Source: Rhodocyclaceae bacterium (GTDB lineage Bacteria; Pseudomonadota; Gammaproteobacteria; Burkholderiales; Rhodocyclaceae). From it: DNA of 42,739 nt. The notes beneath the pieces are model-generated. The model searched no databases and was not told the origin of the DNA. It worked only from the letters and a program-made list of their open reading frames with translations. The DNA lies in contig JARRBR010000010.1 of NCBI GenBank assembly GCA_029982755.1, positions 1 to 42,739 on the forward strand. The letters are read 5' to 3'. The translations under genes were made by a program, and so were the position numbers. Shown here one piece after another: positions 31,512-42,021 of the stretch (within the stretch, counting starts at the first letter, position 1; each line of letters starts with the position of its first letter).

Positions 31512-31919
31512 ATGCTCAGTTCGCTGCTGGTCAAGGACTACATGGTCGGCGATCACCTCGCCTTCACCGCCGACACCAACCTGCTCAAGGCGGTCCATAC
31601 CCTGCTCGAGCATGGACTGAGCGGCGCGCCGGTGGTGGACGCCAACAAGAGACTGATCGGCTATCTGTCGGAAAAGGACTGCCTGAAGGCCGCCCTCGAC
31701 GCGTCCTATTTCCGCCGCGAGGAAGGCACGGTGCAGGATTTCATGAGCCGCGACGTGACCGCGATCGCGGGCGATGACAGCCTGATCGACGCCATCGAGC
31801 TCTTCGTCAGCAGACACTACCGCTGCCTGCCGGTGGTCGAGGGCTCCCGCCTGGTCGGCCAGTTGTCGCGCAGCGACATCCTGAAGGGCCTGGAAAAGCT
31901 CAGGCGCGAGGCGCGCTGA
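31512..31919 (+). CDS. CBS-domain protein
   Basis: A 135-residue protein made of two CBS motifs: VKDYMVGDHLAFTADTNLLKAVHTLLEHGLSGAPVVD (several stretches; residues about 7-60) and VQDFMSRDVTAIAGDDSLIDAIELFVSRHYRCLPVV (about 75-130). A CBS pair binds adenosine ligands such as AMP or ATP and usually regulates a partner. No catalytic domain is attached. It is likely co-transcribed with the NqrM-like gene. The specific function is unknown. The ATG at 31512 follows GGGAGCCCCAAC. Confidence 0.88.
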   Translation: MLSSLLVKDYMVGDHLAFTADTNLLKAVHTLLEHGLSGAPVVDANKRLIGYLSEKDCLKAALDASYFRREEGTVQDFMSRDVTAIAGDDSLIDAIELFVSRHYRCLPVVEGSRLVGQLSRSDILKGLEKLRREAR

Positions 31920-31951
31920 CTGCGTGCGCCGGCAGGCGCGGTCGATTCTTG

Positions 31952-31982
31952 CCGCCCGCGGGCCCGCGCCTGCGGCGGGCGG
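31952..31982. terminator. GC-rich hairpin between convergent CBS-domain gene and dnaQ
   Basis: CCGCCCGC pairs with GCGGGCGG around a 15-base loop in the 87-base convergent gap. No T tract follows, so termination is uncertain. Confidence 0.3.
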
Positions 31983-32006
31983 TGGGCGTGGAGAGGGCGA
32001 TCGCGC

Positions 32007-32726
32007 TCAGGCCGTGGGCTCAGGCTCGGGCGGACGCCACAGGCACAGGCCCTTGTTCGCCTTGACGATCTCATCGAGCACCGCTTCGTGCGCCAGCATT
32101 TCGGCTTCGGTCGCACGCAGCACCTTTAATGCGACGCGGGCCACGGGGGCGCCGGCGCCTTCGGCCTCGCGCGCGGGCGGTTCTTCCTCGAGCCCGATCA
32201 TCAGGCTCTCCTGGCCACGCGTCATGGCCAGGTAGACCTCCGCCAGCAGCTCCGCGTCGAGTAGCGCACCGTGCAGCTCACGGTGGGCGTTGTCGATCTC
32301 GTAGCGGTCGCACAGCGCGTCGAGCGAAGCCTTCTTGCCGGGATTCTGCTCCTTCGCGAGCTTCAGCGTGTCGATGACGCCCGTGCACAGGCCGGCAAGC
32401 CGGCCGCGGCCCAGCCGTTCGAGTTCGCTGTCGAGAAAGCCGACGTCGAAGCTCGCGTTGTGGATCACCAGTTCGGCGTCGCGCACGAAGTCTTCGAAAT
32501 CGCCGACGATGTCCCCGAACTTCGGCTTGTCGGCGAGGAACTCCTCGGTGATGCCGTGCACCGCGACCGCCTCGGCGTCGATGCCGCGCTCCGGGTTGAT
32601 GTACACGTGGTAGTGACGGCCGGTGAGGCCGCGGTTGAGCAGCTCCACGCAGCCGATCTCGATCACGCGGTCGCCGTTGCGCCAGTCCAGGCCGGTGGTT
32701 TCCGTATCCAGCACGATTTGTCGCAT
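32007..32726 (-). CDS. dnaQ: DNA polymerase III epsilon subunit DnaQ
   Basis: A 239-residue DEDDh 3'-5' exonuclease, the proofreading subunit of the replicative polymerase. ExoI is VLDTETTGLDW (Asp7, Glu9), ExoII IHNASFDVGFLDSEL and ExoIII HRELHGALLDAELLAEVYL. A C-terminal tail of about 60 residues should bind the alpha subunit. The ATG at 32726 follows GGGGGAT; the upstream ORF part overlaps rnhA. It follows rnhA by 13 bases. Confidence 0.95.
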   Translation of the reverse strand: MRQIVLDTETTGLDWRNGDRVIEIGCVELLNRGLTGRHYHVYINPERGIDAEAVAVHGITEEFLADKPKFGDIVGDFEDFVRDAELVIHNASFDVGFLDSELERLGRGRLAGLCTGVIDTLKLAKEQNPGKKASLDALCDRYEIDNAHRELHGALLDAELLAEVYLAMTRGQESLMIGLEEEPPAREAEGAGAPVARVALKVLRATEAEMLAHEAVLDEIVKANKGLCLWRPPEPEPTA

Positions 32727-32739
32727 CGCGTATCCCCCT

Positions 32740-33198
32740 TCAGCCCTGCATCGCTGCGCCGCCACGGCGCACCGCGTCGACACCGCGCCGGGCGAGTTCG
32801 TCGGCACGTTCGTTCTCGGGATGGCCCGAATGGCCGCGCACCCAAAGCCACTTGACCTGGTGGCGGGCGGCCGCCTCGTCGAGTGCGCGCCACAGATCGG
32901 CGTTCTTCACCGGTTCCTTGGACGCGGTCTTCCAGCCGCGCGCCTTCCAGCCATGGATCCACTCCGAGATCCCCTTCTGCACGTACTGGCTGTCGGTATG
33001 CACCCGGGCCGCCACCGGGCGCTTGAGCGCCTCGAGCGCGCGGATCACCGCGAGCAATTCCATGCGGTTGTTGGTGGTCGCCGGCTCGCCGCCCCAGATC
33101 TCCTTCTCGTGGGAACCGGAGCGCAGGATCGCCCCCCAGCCGCCCGGGCCCGGATTGCCGCTGCAGGCACCATCGGTATAGATATCGACTTCTTCCAT
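32740..33198 (-). CDS. rnhA: Ribonuclease HI
   Basis: A 152-residue RNase HI that cleaves the RNA of RNA-DNA hybrids. Catalytic residues are visible: Asp in [17 protein letters not shown], Glu in [11 protein letters not shown], Asp in HTDSQYV and the late Asp in ENERADELA. The basic handle [15 protein letters not shown] is present. Length matches the E. coli enzyme (155). Its ATG directly abuts the methyltransferase stop codon, and dnaQ follows by 13 bases. Confidence 0.96.
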   Translation of the reverse strand: MEEVDIYTDGACSGNPGPGGWGAILRSGSHEKEIWGGEPATTNNRMELLAVIRALEALKRPVAARVHTDSQYVQKGISEWIHGWKARGWKTASKEPVKNADLWRALDEAAARHQVKWLWVRGHSGHPENERADELARRGVDAVRRGGAAMQG

Positions 33199-33924
33199 CT
33201 ACTGCGTCTTCCTCGTGCCGCCGTCGCGCTGGGCGACCGGCGAAAGTCTCTTCGACGTGGCCTTGCGGTCACGCCAGTGCGGAGTGATCAGGCGCATGCC
33301 CTGCACGCGCTTGACCCCGTGAAGCAGGTAGCTCGCCCCGAGCACCGGCCACCATCTGGCCCCTGCCCGATCCATGAAGCGCCAGCGCTCGAGCCAGTGC
33401 GGACTGGCCACCGGCGGCGCATAGCAGCCGGAGCCGCTGGCCTGAACCTCGAAGCCGAGCAGTGTCAGCCAGTCGCGGATGCGCATGGCCGAACGGAAAT
33501 GCCCGTTCCAGGGTGCCGCTGCGCCACGGCGCGCGACCAGGTTCCGCAAGCCCCACAGGCTGAACGGATTGAAGCCGCTGATCACGACGCTGCCTTCGGG
33601 CACCAGCACGCGCTCGACCTCGCGCAGCACACGGTGCGGATGCGGGGAGAACTCGAGCACATGCGGCAGCAGGACCAGGTCGAGGCTGCCGCTGGCGAAG
33701 GGCAGCTCGAACGCATCGGCGAGCACATCCGCGTCCTCGGGCGCGCAACTGAGCCTATGCGGCATGCGGTTCGCGCTCAGCAGTGGCACGTGCGGCAGCC
33801 CGACCTGCAGCGCGTAGTAGCCGAACAGGTCCGCCACCATGCGATCGAGCTGCGCCTGTTCCCAGCCCAGCAGGTAGCGCCCCTGCGGGGTCTCGAGCCA
33901 GTCCTTGAACCGGAGGATTGACAT
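33199..33924 (-). CDS. Class I SAM-dependent methyltransferase (YafS-like)
   Basis: A 241-residue methyltransferase-fold protein of unknown substrate. Methyltransferase_11-type motifs are [34 protein letters not shown] (several stretches) and [17 protein letters not shown]. The SAM glycine motif is degenerate. It occupies the same place as yafS between gloB and rnhA in E. coli. The ATG at 33924 is used here; a GTG at 33930 with GAGGG five bases upstream is an equal alternative. Only 28 bases separate it from the divergent gloB. Confidence 0.8.
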   Translation of the reverse strand: MSILRFKDWLETPQGRYLLGWEQAQLDRMVADLFGYYALQVGLPHVPLLSANRMPHRLSCAPEDADVLADAFELPFASGSLDLVLLPHVLEFSPHPHRVLREVERVLVPEGSVVISGFNPFSLWGLRNLVARRGAAAPWNGHFRSAMRIRDWLTLLGFEVQASGSGCYAPPVASPHWLERWRFMDRAGARWWPVLGASYLLHGVKRVQGMRLITPHWRDRKATSKRLSPVAQRDGGTRKTQ

Positions 33925-33952
33925 CGGCACTCAGGCCCTCACAATTCGCGGG

Positions 33953-34726
33953 ATGCACATTATCCCCGTTCCCGCCTTCCGCGATAACTACATTTGGCTG
34001 ATGCACGACGGCCGCCACGCGCTCGTCGTCGATCCGGGCGATGCGGCCCCGGTCGAGGACGCGCTCGCGCGCCTCGGCCTCGAGCTCGGCGCCATCCTGG
34101 TCACGCACCACCACGCCGACCACGTCGGCGGACTGGCCCGGCTACGCACACATGCCGGCGTTCCGGTGTACGGCCCGGCAGGCGAGACGATCGAGGGCAT
34201 CAGCCAGCCGGTGTCCGAGGGCGACGAGATCGCCATCCCGGGCCCGGCGCTGCGCTTCCGTGTGCTCGACGTGCCTGGTCATACCGCCGGCCACGTCGCC
34301 TTTGTCGCAATGGACATCGAGCCCGGCCTCGTGTTCTGCGGCGACACGCTTTTCTCGGCCGGCTGCGGCCGGCTTTTCGAAGGGAATCCGGCCCAGCTCG
34401 CCGCCTCGCTCGGCAAGCTCGCCGCCCTGCCCCCTGATACCCGGGTGTATTGCACCCACGAATACACGCTGTCCAACCTGGCATTCGCCCGCGTGGCCGA
34501 ACCCGACAACGTCGAACGCGACGCCTACGCCCGGCACTGCGAGACCTTGCGCGCGCGTGGCGAGCCCACGCTGCCCAGCACCATCGGGCGCGAGCGCGCG
34601 ATCAATCCCTTCCTGCGTTGCGACTGCCCGAGCGTCGCCGCCACGGTTGCGGCCCACCTCGGCCGGCCGGTGAAGGATGCGACCGACTGTCTCGCCGCCC
34701 TGCGCGCCTGGAAGGACGGCTTCTGA
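33953..34726 (+). CDS. gloB: Hydroxyacylglutathione hydrolase GloB (glyoxalase II)
   Basis: A 257-residue metallo-beta-lactamase-fold hydrolase that releases D-lactate and glutathione from S-lactoylglutathione. The dinuclear metal motif is [10 protein letters not shown], with further ligands in VPGHTAGHV and [15 protein letters not shown], and the glutathione region [14 protein letters not shown]. Length matches E. coli GloB (251). The ATG at 33953 begins the family homology ([15 protein letters not shown]); the ORF-track extension overlaps the divergent gene. mltD follows by 10 bases. Confidence 0.95.
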   Translation: MHIIPVPAFRDNYIWLMHDGRHALVVDPGDAAPVEDALARLGLELGAILVTHHHADHVGGLARLRTHAGVPVYGPAGETIEGISQPVSEGDEIAIPGPALRFRVLDVPGHTAGHVAFVAMDIEPGLVFCGDTLFSAGCGRLFEGNPAQLAASLGKLAALPPDTRVYCTHEYTLSNLAFARVAEPDNVERDAYARHCETLRARGEPTLPSTIGRERAINPFLRCDCPSVAATVAAHLGRPVKDATDCLAALRAWKDGF

Positions 34727-34736
34727 GTCCGAGACC

Positions 34737-36119
34737 ATGTTTTCTTCACATCGTGGTGCCGTGTCCGGCGCCACCGCCCTGCGCCGTGGACTGCTCGCCG
34801 CCTGGCTGAGCCTGTTCGCCTTCAGCCCTTTCGTCCATGCCCAGCTCGATGCCGACGCCGCGCCTGCCGGCCTTGCCATGCCGGACGCCGCCACTCCTGC
34901 CGCGCCTGCCCTGCAGGTCGGAACCGTGGCCCCGCCCGAGCGCGTACTGACCCTCGACCTCACCCGCGACGCCAACGACATCTGGGACCGCATCCGCCGC
35001 GGTTTCGGCATGCCCGACCTGGACAGCGAACGCGTGGTCGAGCTGCAGTCCTTCTACATCAATCGCCCGCGCTTCCTGAAACAGGTCTTCGAGCGCGGCG
35101 GACGCTATCTCTACTACATCGTGGACGAACTCGAGCGCCGCGGCATGCCCACCGAGATCGCCCTGCTGCCGATGGTCGAGAGCAGCTACAACCCGATGGC
35201 CTACTCGCGTGCCCACGCCTCGGGCCTGTGGCAGTTCATCCCCTCGACCGGCAAGCACTACAACCTCACCCAGGACCACTGGGTCGACGAGCGGCGCGAC
35301 GTGATCGCCTCCACCAACGCCGCGCTCGACTACCTGCAGCGCATCTACGAGATGCACGGCGACTGGCATCTGGCGCTCGCCTCCTACAACTGGGGCGAGG
35401 GCGCGGTGCAGCGCGCGCTCAGGCGCAACGCCGAAGACGGCCTGCCGCTGGAGTACAAGCACCTGCGCATGCCCGAGGAGACGCGCAACTACGTGCCCAA
35501 GCTGCAGGCGATCAAGAACATCGTCTCCCAGCCCGAGCTCTTCCACTTCGAGCTGCCCTACGTCGCCAACGAGCTGCACTTCGTCACCGTCGAGGCGCCG
35601 GTCGGGGTCGATCTCGCCACCGCCGCGCGCCTGTCGGAGATGCCGCTGGACGAGTTCATCGCGCTCAACCCGGGTTTCAACCGCCCTGCGGTAACCACGC
35701 CGGGCCAGACCTTCATCGTGCCGACCGACCGCGCCGAGCAGCTGCAGGCGGGCCTGGCCGAGCTCGACGAGGACGATCGCGGCTGGCGCATGCACGTGCT
35801 CGAAGCGGGCGAAAGCATCGAGGCCGTCGCCGCACGTCACGGGCTGAGCACGGCGGAGTTGCTCAAGCTCAACGGCCTTGCCGCAGGCAGCCGGCCGGGG
35901 GCGGGCTACGCGCTGCTGGTGCCCGACGGGGTGGATCCCGACGGCGCGCTCGAGGCGAGCGGCCTGCTCCCGCTGGCGGCCGCCGTGGTGCGCCAGCCCG
36001 GCCTCAAGCTCAACCCGCCGGGAACGAGCCGCAGCGAACCGCGGCTCAAGTCGCCCAAGGCCAAGACCCGCGCGGCCGACAAGGGCAGCACCAAGCGCAA
36101 GAACGGGCGCTCGCGCTGA
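34737..36119 (+). CDS. mltD: Membrane-bound/secreted lytic murein transglycosylase D
   Basis: A 460-residue peptidoglycan lytic transglycosylase. A signal peptide (residues 1-36, cleavage likely after FVHA) lacks the lipobox Cys of E. coli MltD, so the protein may be soluble in the periplasm. The SLT domain lies at about 110-230 with catalytic Glu in LLPMVESSYNP and LWQFIPSTGKHYNL and YNWGEGAV. One clear LysM domain (about 345-400: HVLEAGESIEAVAARHGLS) and a weaker one before it follow, and the tail is Lys/Arg-rich. It is 10 bases after gloB. Confidence 0.92.
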   Translation: MFSSHRGAVSGATALRRGLLAAWLSLFAFSPFVHAQLDADAAPAGLAMPDAATPAAPALQVGTVAPPERVLTLDLTRDANDIWDRIRRGFGMPDLDSERVVELQSFYINRPRFLKQVFERGGRYLYYIVDELERRGMPTEIALLPMVESSYNPMAYSRAHASGLWQFIPSTGKHYNLTQDHWVDERRDVIASTNAALDYLQRIYEMHGDWHLALASYNWGEGAVQRALRRNAEDGLPLEYKHLRMPEETRNYVPKLQAIKNIVSQPELFHFELPYVANELHFVTVEAPVGVDLATAARLSEMPLDEFIALNPGFNRPAVTTPGQTFIVPTDRAEQLQAGLAELDEDDRGWRMHVLEAGESIEAVAARHGLSTAELLKLNGLAAGSRPGAGYALLVPDGVDPDGALEASGLLPLAAAVVRQPGLKLNPPGTSRSEPRLKSPKAKTRAADKGSTKRKNGRSR

Positions 36120-36143
36120 ACCCCGGCGCGCCGGCCCTCGCCC

Positions 36144-38231
<2,088 letters not shown>

Positions 38232-38254
38232 TCGCGAGTTCGGCAAGACAACGG

Positions 38255-38277
38255 AAAAAGGGCCGCTAGCGCGGCCC
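38255..38277 (-). terminator. Rho-independent terminator after slyD
   Basis: On the minus strand GGGCCGC, loop GCTA and GCGGCCC are followed by TTTTT. It lies just after the slyD stop and before the ABC ATPase start, so slyD and the ABC gene are probably separate units. Confidence 0.82.
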
Positions 38278-38287
38278 CTGGCTTCGA

Positions 38288-38776
38288 TCAGTGATGGTGG
38301 TGACCACCGGGGCCATGCACGTGACCGTGGGAAATCTCCTCGGCACTGGCCGCGCGCACTTCGGCGACCGTGATGTCGAACACCAGCGCCACGCCGGCGA
38401 GCGGATGGTTGCCGTCGACCACGACCTTGCCGTCGGCGATGTCGGTGATGCGGTAGACGAGGTCTTCCTCGCCGTCATCGGAGACGCGCTCGAAGCTCAT
38501 GCCGATCTCGATGTTGTCCGGGAACAGCTTGGCATCCTCGACCAGGATCAGCTCCTCGTCGTAGTCGCCGAAGGCGTCCTCGGGCTGGAGCTTGACCTCG
38601 AACTTGTCGCCGACCTTCTTGCCGTGCAGCGCTTCCTCCAGCACCGGGAAGATGCCGTCGTAGCCGCCGTGCAGGTACACGAGCGGGTGCGCGCCGTCGT
38701 CGATCACCGCGCCATCCGGGTCGCGCACGGTGTAGTTGAGCGTCACGACGCTGTTCTTGACGATTTCATTTTGCAT
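38288..38776 (-). CDS. slyD: FKBP-type peptidyl-prolyl isomerase SlyD
   Basis: A 162-residue prolyl isomerase and chaperone with an inserted-in-flap domain. FKBP landmarks are VVTLNYTVRDPDGAVIDD, PLVYLHGGYDGIFPVLEEAL and HPLAGVALVFDITVAEVR. The tail HGHVHGPGGHHHH is a short His-rich metal-binding end, as in SlyD proteins that handle nickel, though without cysteines. The ATG at 38776 overlaps the end of the upstream peroxiredoxin gene by 11 bases, and the ribosome site is weak, suggesting coupled translation. Confidence 0.92.
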   Translation of the reverse strand: MQNEIVKNSVVTLNYTVRDPDGAVIDDGAHPLVYLHGGYDGIFPVLEEALHGKKVGDKFEVKLQPEDAFGDYDEELILVEDAKLFPDNIEIGMSFERVSDDGEEDLVYRITDIADGKVVVDGNHPLAGVALVFDITVAEVRAASAEEISHGHVHGPGGHHHH

Positions 38777-39248
38777 GCTGGGGTTCCAGTTCCTTGACCA
38801 GTTCAAAAATGGCGGCCGCATGGCCGCGCGGTGTCACATCGTAGAGGGCGTGGCGGATCCTGCCCTGTTTGTCGATGACGAAGGTCGATCGACGCACGCC
38901 CATCTTCTTCATCCCGTCGACGTCCCGCTCCTGCCACACGTTGTAGAGCCGGCACACCTCGGTGTCCGAATCGGAGAGCAGGCGGATCGACAGTCCTTCC
39001 TGGTCGCGGAACTCGGCGTGCGTCAGACAATCGTCGGGGCTCACGCCGATCACGATGCAGTCGTAACGGGCGAACTCGTCCTCATGGTCGCTGAAGTCGG
39101 CGGCCTGGAGCGTGCAGCCCGGGGTATTGTCGCGAGGATAAAAATAGAGGACGACATTCTGCTTGCCTGCAACCGACGCGAGGTCGAATATTTCCATGTC
39201 GGCGTCGGGCAACGAAAAGGCGGGGGCGATATCTCCGCTCTGCAGCAT
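38766..39248 (-). CDS. bcp: Thioredoxin-dependent peroxiredoxin (Bcp/PrxQ type)
   Basis: A 160-residue peroxiredoxin that reduces hydroperoxides. The peroxidatic Cys is in YPRDNTPGCTLQA. The second Cys five residues later found in E. coli Bcp is absent (Ala), while further cysteines occur in ARYDCIV and DTEVCRLY, so the resolving residue is uncertain. The rest (GVSPDDCLTHAEF, GVRRSTFVIDKQGRIR) fits the family. The ATG at 39248 follows CAGGGAGACCAC; the ORF-track extension was rejected. It is upstream of and overlaps slyD. Confidence 0.92.
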   Translation of the reverse strand: MLQSGDIAPAFSLPDADMEIFDLASVAGKQNVVLYFYPRDNTPGCTLQAADFSDHEDEFARYDCIVIGVSPDDCLTHAEFRDQEGLSIRLLSDSDTEVCRLYNVWQERDVDGMKKMGVRRSTFVIDKQGRIRHALYDVTPRGHAAAIFELVKELEPQHAK

Positions 39249-39488
39249 GTGGTCTCCCTGATGTGGGGCGGATTCTAGCCGAGACCCCCGGCGAACACTA
39301 CCGCTGCGGGCACGGGTCTGGACTTCGGACGGATCGAGCATGCGAGCCTTCCTCCCTGGCTTGTGTCGGACGGTCGGGTGCCGCCAGCCGACACCGTCAT
39401 GAACCAATAGCCCAGATCGGGCGATCGCTCAAGACGCAGTGCATCATTGACGCAACGCTTCGTCGTCGGACCATAGGGAGCGACCCCC

Positions 39489-40520
39489 ATGAACAGGCCC
39501 CTTCACTCCTCGCATCAGGACGCATGCCCCGCCACCATGCGCGCCATGGTCCTCGAGCGCCCCGGCATGCCGCTGCAGGCGCGCGAACTGCCGGTTCCCC
39601 GGCCGGCAGCCGGCCAGGTCCTGCTGCGGGTCGAAGCCTGCGGCGTGTGCCGCACCGACCTCCACCTCGTCGACGGCGAGCTGCCCGATCCGGTGCTGCC
39701 GATGATTCCCGGACACGAGATCGTCGGCCGGGTCATCGACGTCGGCCCCGGCGTGGACGACGTCAGCCCCGGCCAGCGCATGGGAGTCCCCTGGCTGGGC
39801 TGGACCTGCGGCCACTGCGCCTTCTGCGCCAGCCATCGCGAGAACCTGTGCGACAGCGCGCGTTTCACCGGCTACCAGATCCACGGCGGCTACGCCGAAT
39901 ACACGGTGGCCGATGCGCGCTACTGCTTCCCCATGGCCGAGGCGCTGGACGCCGCCGAAGCCGCGCCGCTGCTGTGCGCCGGACTGATCGGCTACCGCGC
40001 GCTGACGATGGCGGGCGATGCGCGCCGGATCGGACTGTACGGTTTCGGCGCCGCCGCCCACATCATCGCCCAGGTCGCCGCATGGCAGGGACGCGAGGTC
40101 CATGCCTTCACCCGCAAGGGGGATGCCGAAAGCCAGGCCTTCGCGCGCCAGCTCGGCGCGTGCTGGGTAGGCGCGGGCGACGAATGCCCGCCCCGGCCGC
40201 TTGAAGCGGCGCTGATCTTCGCGCCCGCCGGCGAGCTCGTTCCGGCCGCGCTGCGTGCCACCGCAAAGGGCGGCACGGTGGTATGCGCCGGCATCCACAT
40301 GAGCGACATCCCGAGCTTTCCGTACAGCATCCTGTGGGGCGAGCGCCGCATCGTCTCGGTCGCCAACCTGACCCGCCGGGACGGCGAGGAATTCCTCGCC
40401 CTGGCGCCGAAGGTGCCGGTGCGTACCGAAGTCACCCGCTTCGCCCTCGAGGCGGCCAACGACGCCCTCGAACGCCTGCGCCGCGGCGCGCTGCAGGGCG
40501 CGGCGGTGCTGCTGCCCTGA
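39489..40520 (+). CDS. Zinc-dependent alcohol dehydrogenase (AdhA-like MDR)
   Basis: A 343-residue medium-chain dehydrogenase/reductase. The catalytic zinc site is seen in EACGVCRTDLHLVDGE and IPGHEIVG, the structural zinc site in CGHCAFCASHRENLC, and the NAD loop in LYGFGAAAHI, which keeps a glycine-rich turn. It resembles the AdhA group acting on short alcohols. It is a single gene with 240 bases upstream that show no clear promoter, and it is followed by the lexA promoter. The substrate is unknown; a link with toluene oxidation is not indicated by position. Confidence 0.87.
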   Translation: MNRPLHSSHQDACPATMRAMVLERPGMPLQARELPVPRPAAGQVLLRVEACGVCRTDLHLVDGELPDPVLPMIPGHEIVGRVIDVGPGVDDVSPGQRMGVPWLGWTCGHCAFCASHRENLCDSARFTGYQIHGGYAEYTVADARYCFPMAEALDAAEAAPLLCAGLIGYRALTMAGDARRIGLYGFGAAAHIIAQVAAWQGREVHAFTRKGDAESQAFARQLGACWVGAGDECPPRPLEAALIFAPAGELVPAALRATAKGGTVVCAGIHMSDIPSFPYSILWGERRIVSVANLTRRDGEEFLALAPKVPVRTEVTRFALEAANDALERLRRGALQGAAVLLP

Positions 40521-40556
40521 GGAGGTCGCGAAACCGCTCCTGCCGGGCACGGGTGC

Positions 40557-40584
40557 TTGCTCTCGACGCATAACTGTTTAAAAT
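40557..40584 (+). promoter_or_regulatory. Candidate lexA promoter
   Basis: TTGCTC (40557-40562), a 16-base spacer and TAAAAT (40579-40584). The -10 lies inside the LexA box, the arrangement expected for SOS autoregulation. Confidence 0.6.
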
Positions 40585-40589
40585 TACAG
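40574..40589. promoter_or_regulatory. LexA (SOS) box
   Basis: CTGTTTAAAATTACAG is a perfect CTGT-N8-ACAG operator, 19 bases before the lexA ATG, overlapping the -10 box. It should control lexA and probably the downstream imuA-imuB genes. Confidence 0.92.
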
Positions 40590-40608
40590 CCACCCCATGG
40601 AGGCCGTC

Positions 40609-41217
40609 ATGAGCGCCCGCAGCGAATCCCTTACCGCACGCCAGCAGGAAATCCTCGACTTCATCCGCGCCACCGTCGAATCCGAAGGTCGCCCGCCCAC
40701 TCGCGCCGAGGTGTGCACCGCGTTCGGCTTCCGCTCGCCGAATGCTGCCGAAACCCATCTGCGCGCGCTCGCCGCAAAGGGCGCGATCCTGCTCGAGGAA
40801 GGCCGCGCGCGCGGCATCCGCCTGGCCGAGGCGCTCGGCCTGCCGCTGGTCGGCCGCGTCGCCGCAGGCAGCCCGATCCTCGCCGCCGAACACGTCGAGG
40901 CACGCTACCAGCTCGATCCCGCGCTGTTCTCGCCCAGGGCCGACTACCTGCTGCGGGTGCGCGGCATGAGCATGCGCGACGCCGGCATTCTCGACGGCGA
41001 CCTGATCGCGGTGCATCGCAGCACCGAGGCGCGCAACGGCCAGATCGTGGTCGCCCGCGTCGACGACGACGTCACCGTGAAGACCCTGCAGCGCAAGGGC
41101 ACGGTGGTCGAGCTGCTGCCGGCCAACCCCGATTACGAACCCATCGTCGTCGACACCCAGCGCGCCCCGGTTGTGATCGAGGGCGTGATGGTCGGCCTGA
41201 TCCGCAAGGACCACTGA
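40609..41217 (+). CDS. lexA: SOS repressor LexA
   Basis: A 202-residue repressor that self-cleaves when RecA is activated by DNA damage. The winged-helix domain (about 1-70) starts [28 protein letters not shown] (two stretches). The cleavage bond Ala86-Gly87 is in VGRVAAGSP, and the catalytic dyad is Ser121 in [10 protein letters not shown] and Lys158 in VTVKTLQ. The ATG at 40609 has GGAGG six bases upstream; the ATG at 40597 contains that site and is less likely. Imu genes follow, as in many SOS mutagenesis cassettes. Confidence 0.95.
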   Translation: MSARSESLTARQQEILDFIRATVESEGRPPTRAEVCTAFGFRSPNAAETHLRALAAKGAILLEEGRARGIRLAEALGLPLVGRVAAGSPILAAEHVEARYQLDPALFSPRADYLLRVRGMSMRDAGILDGDLIAVHRSTEARNGQIVVARVDDDVTVKTLQRKGTVVELLPANPDYEPIVVDTQRAPVVIEGVMVGLIRKDH

Positions 41218-41257
41218 GCGGACCGTCGCCCGGGCCACCGGCTCATGCTGCCTCCTC

Positions 41258-42007
41258 ATGGCCACCTCCGCGCTCCGCATCGCCGACGATGTCCGGCATG
41301 ACACGCCCGACGCCGAACCCCGGCAGGCTTTCCTGGCCGGCCTGCCCGCCGGCCGCGTATGGCAGGCCGACCGTTTCGCGCAGCGTCCGGGCGCGGTGGT
41401 GCCGACCGGCTTCGCCGTGCTCGATGCGGAGCTGCCCGGTGGCGGCTGGCCTGCCGGCGCCCTGATCGAACTGCTGCTCGAGCGCCCAGGGGTGGGCGAG
41501 CTGTCGCTGTTGCTGCCGGTGCTCGGGCGCACCCCGCCCGAGCAGTGGATCGTCTGGCTCGCCCCCCCGCTGCAGCCCTATGCCCCCGCGCTGGCCCGCG
41601 CCGGCGTGCCGCTGGCCCGCCTGCTGATCGTACGTCCCGAGCATCCACACACCCTGCTGTGGGCCACACGCCAGGCGGCCGTCTCGGGCAGCTGTTCGGC
41701 CGTCCTGGCCTGGATGCCGCACATCGACAACACCGGCCTGCGCCGCCTGCAGCTTGCGGCCGAGGAGAGCGGCACACCGCTCTTCCTGTTCCGCCCCGGC
41801 ACGGTCGCGGGCCAGCCCTCGCCCGCGCCATTGCGCCTGATGCTCAGCGCGTGCGGCGCGCAGCTCGAGGTGCGCATCCTGAAGCGGCGCGGCCCGCCGG
41901 CAGCACGCCCCCTGCTGATTGACGTGCGCGCAGGGGAAGAGGCCATGGCCGAAGCCGGGAATCCGCAGGGCGCCGGTATGGCTGGTGTCGGCAGCGGGAC
42001 GCGCTGA
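41258..42007 (+). CDS. imuA: SOS mutasome protein ImuA (RecA/SulA-like)
   Basis: A 249-residue protein of the ImuA family, which helps the ImuB-DnaE2 error-prone polymerase complex. The early VWQADRFAQRPGAVVPTGFAVLDAELPGGGWPAGALIELL (several stretches) is the RecA-like start with a degenerate Walker A (no GKT), and AVLAWMPHIDNTGLRRLQLAAEESGTPLFLFRP follows. Its gene is 40 bases after lexA and 14 before imuB, so it belongs to the LexA-controlled unit. The name is by family and order; the C-terminal 40 residues are variable. Confidence 0.88.
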   Translation: MATSALRIADDVRHDTPDAEPRQAFLAGLPAGRVWQADRFAQRPGAVVPTGFAVLDAELPGGGWPAGALIELLLERPGVGELSLLLPVLGRTPPEQWIVWLAPPLQPYAPALARAGVPLARLLIVRPEHPHTLLWATRQAAVSGSCSAVLAWMPHIDNTGLRRLQLAAEESGTPLFLFRPGTVAGQPSPAPLRLMLSACGAQLEVRILKRRGPPAARPLLIDVRAGEEAMAEAGNPQGAGMAGVGSGTR

Positions 42008-42021
42008 CGCCGCATTGCCGC

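Noticed and set aside
39249-39488. 240-base gap between the peroxiredoxin and the alcohol dehydrogenase
   Set aside because: Short frames here have no ribosome site or family resemblance, and no convincing promoter, hairpin or RNA gene was found.
39489-40520. Alcohol dehydrogenase as a downstream enzyme of the toluene pathway
   Set aside because: It lies 12 kb from the tmo operon with housekeeping genes between, and ring hydroxylation does not need a benzyl alcohol dehydrogenase.
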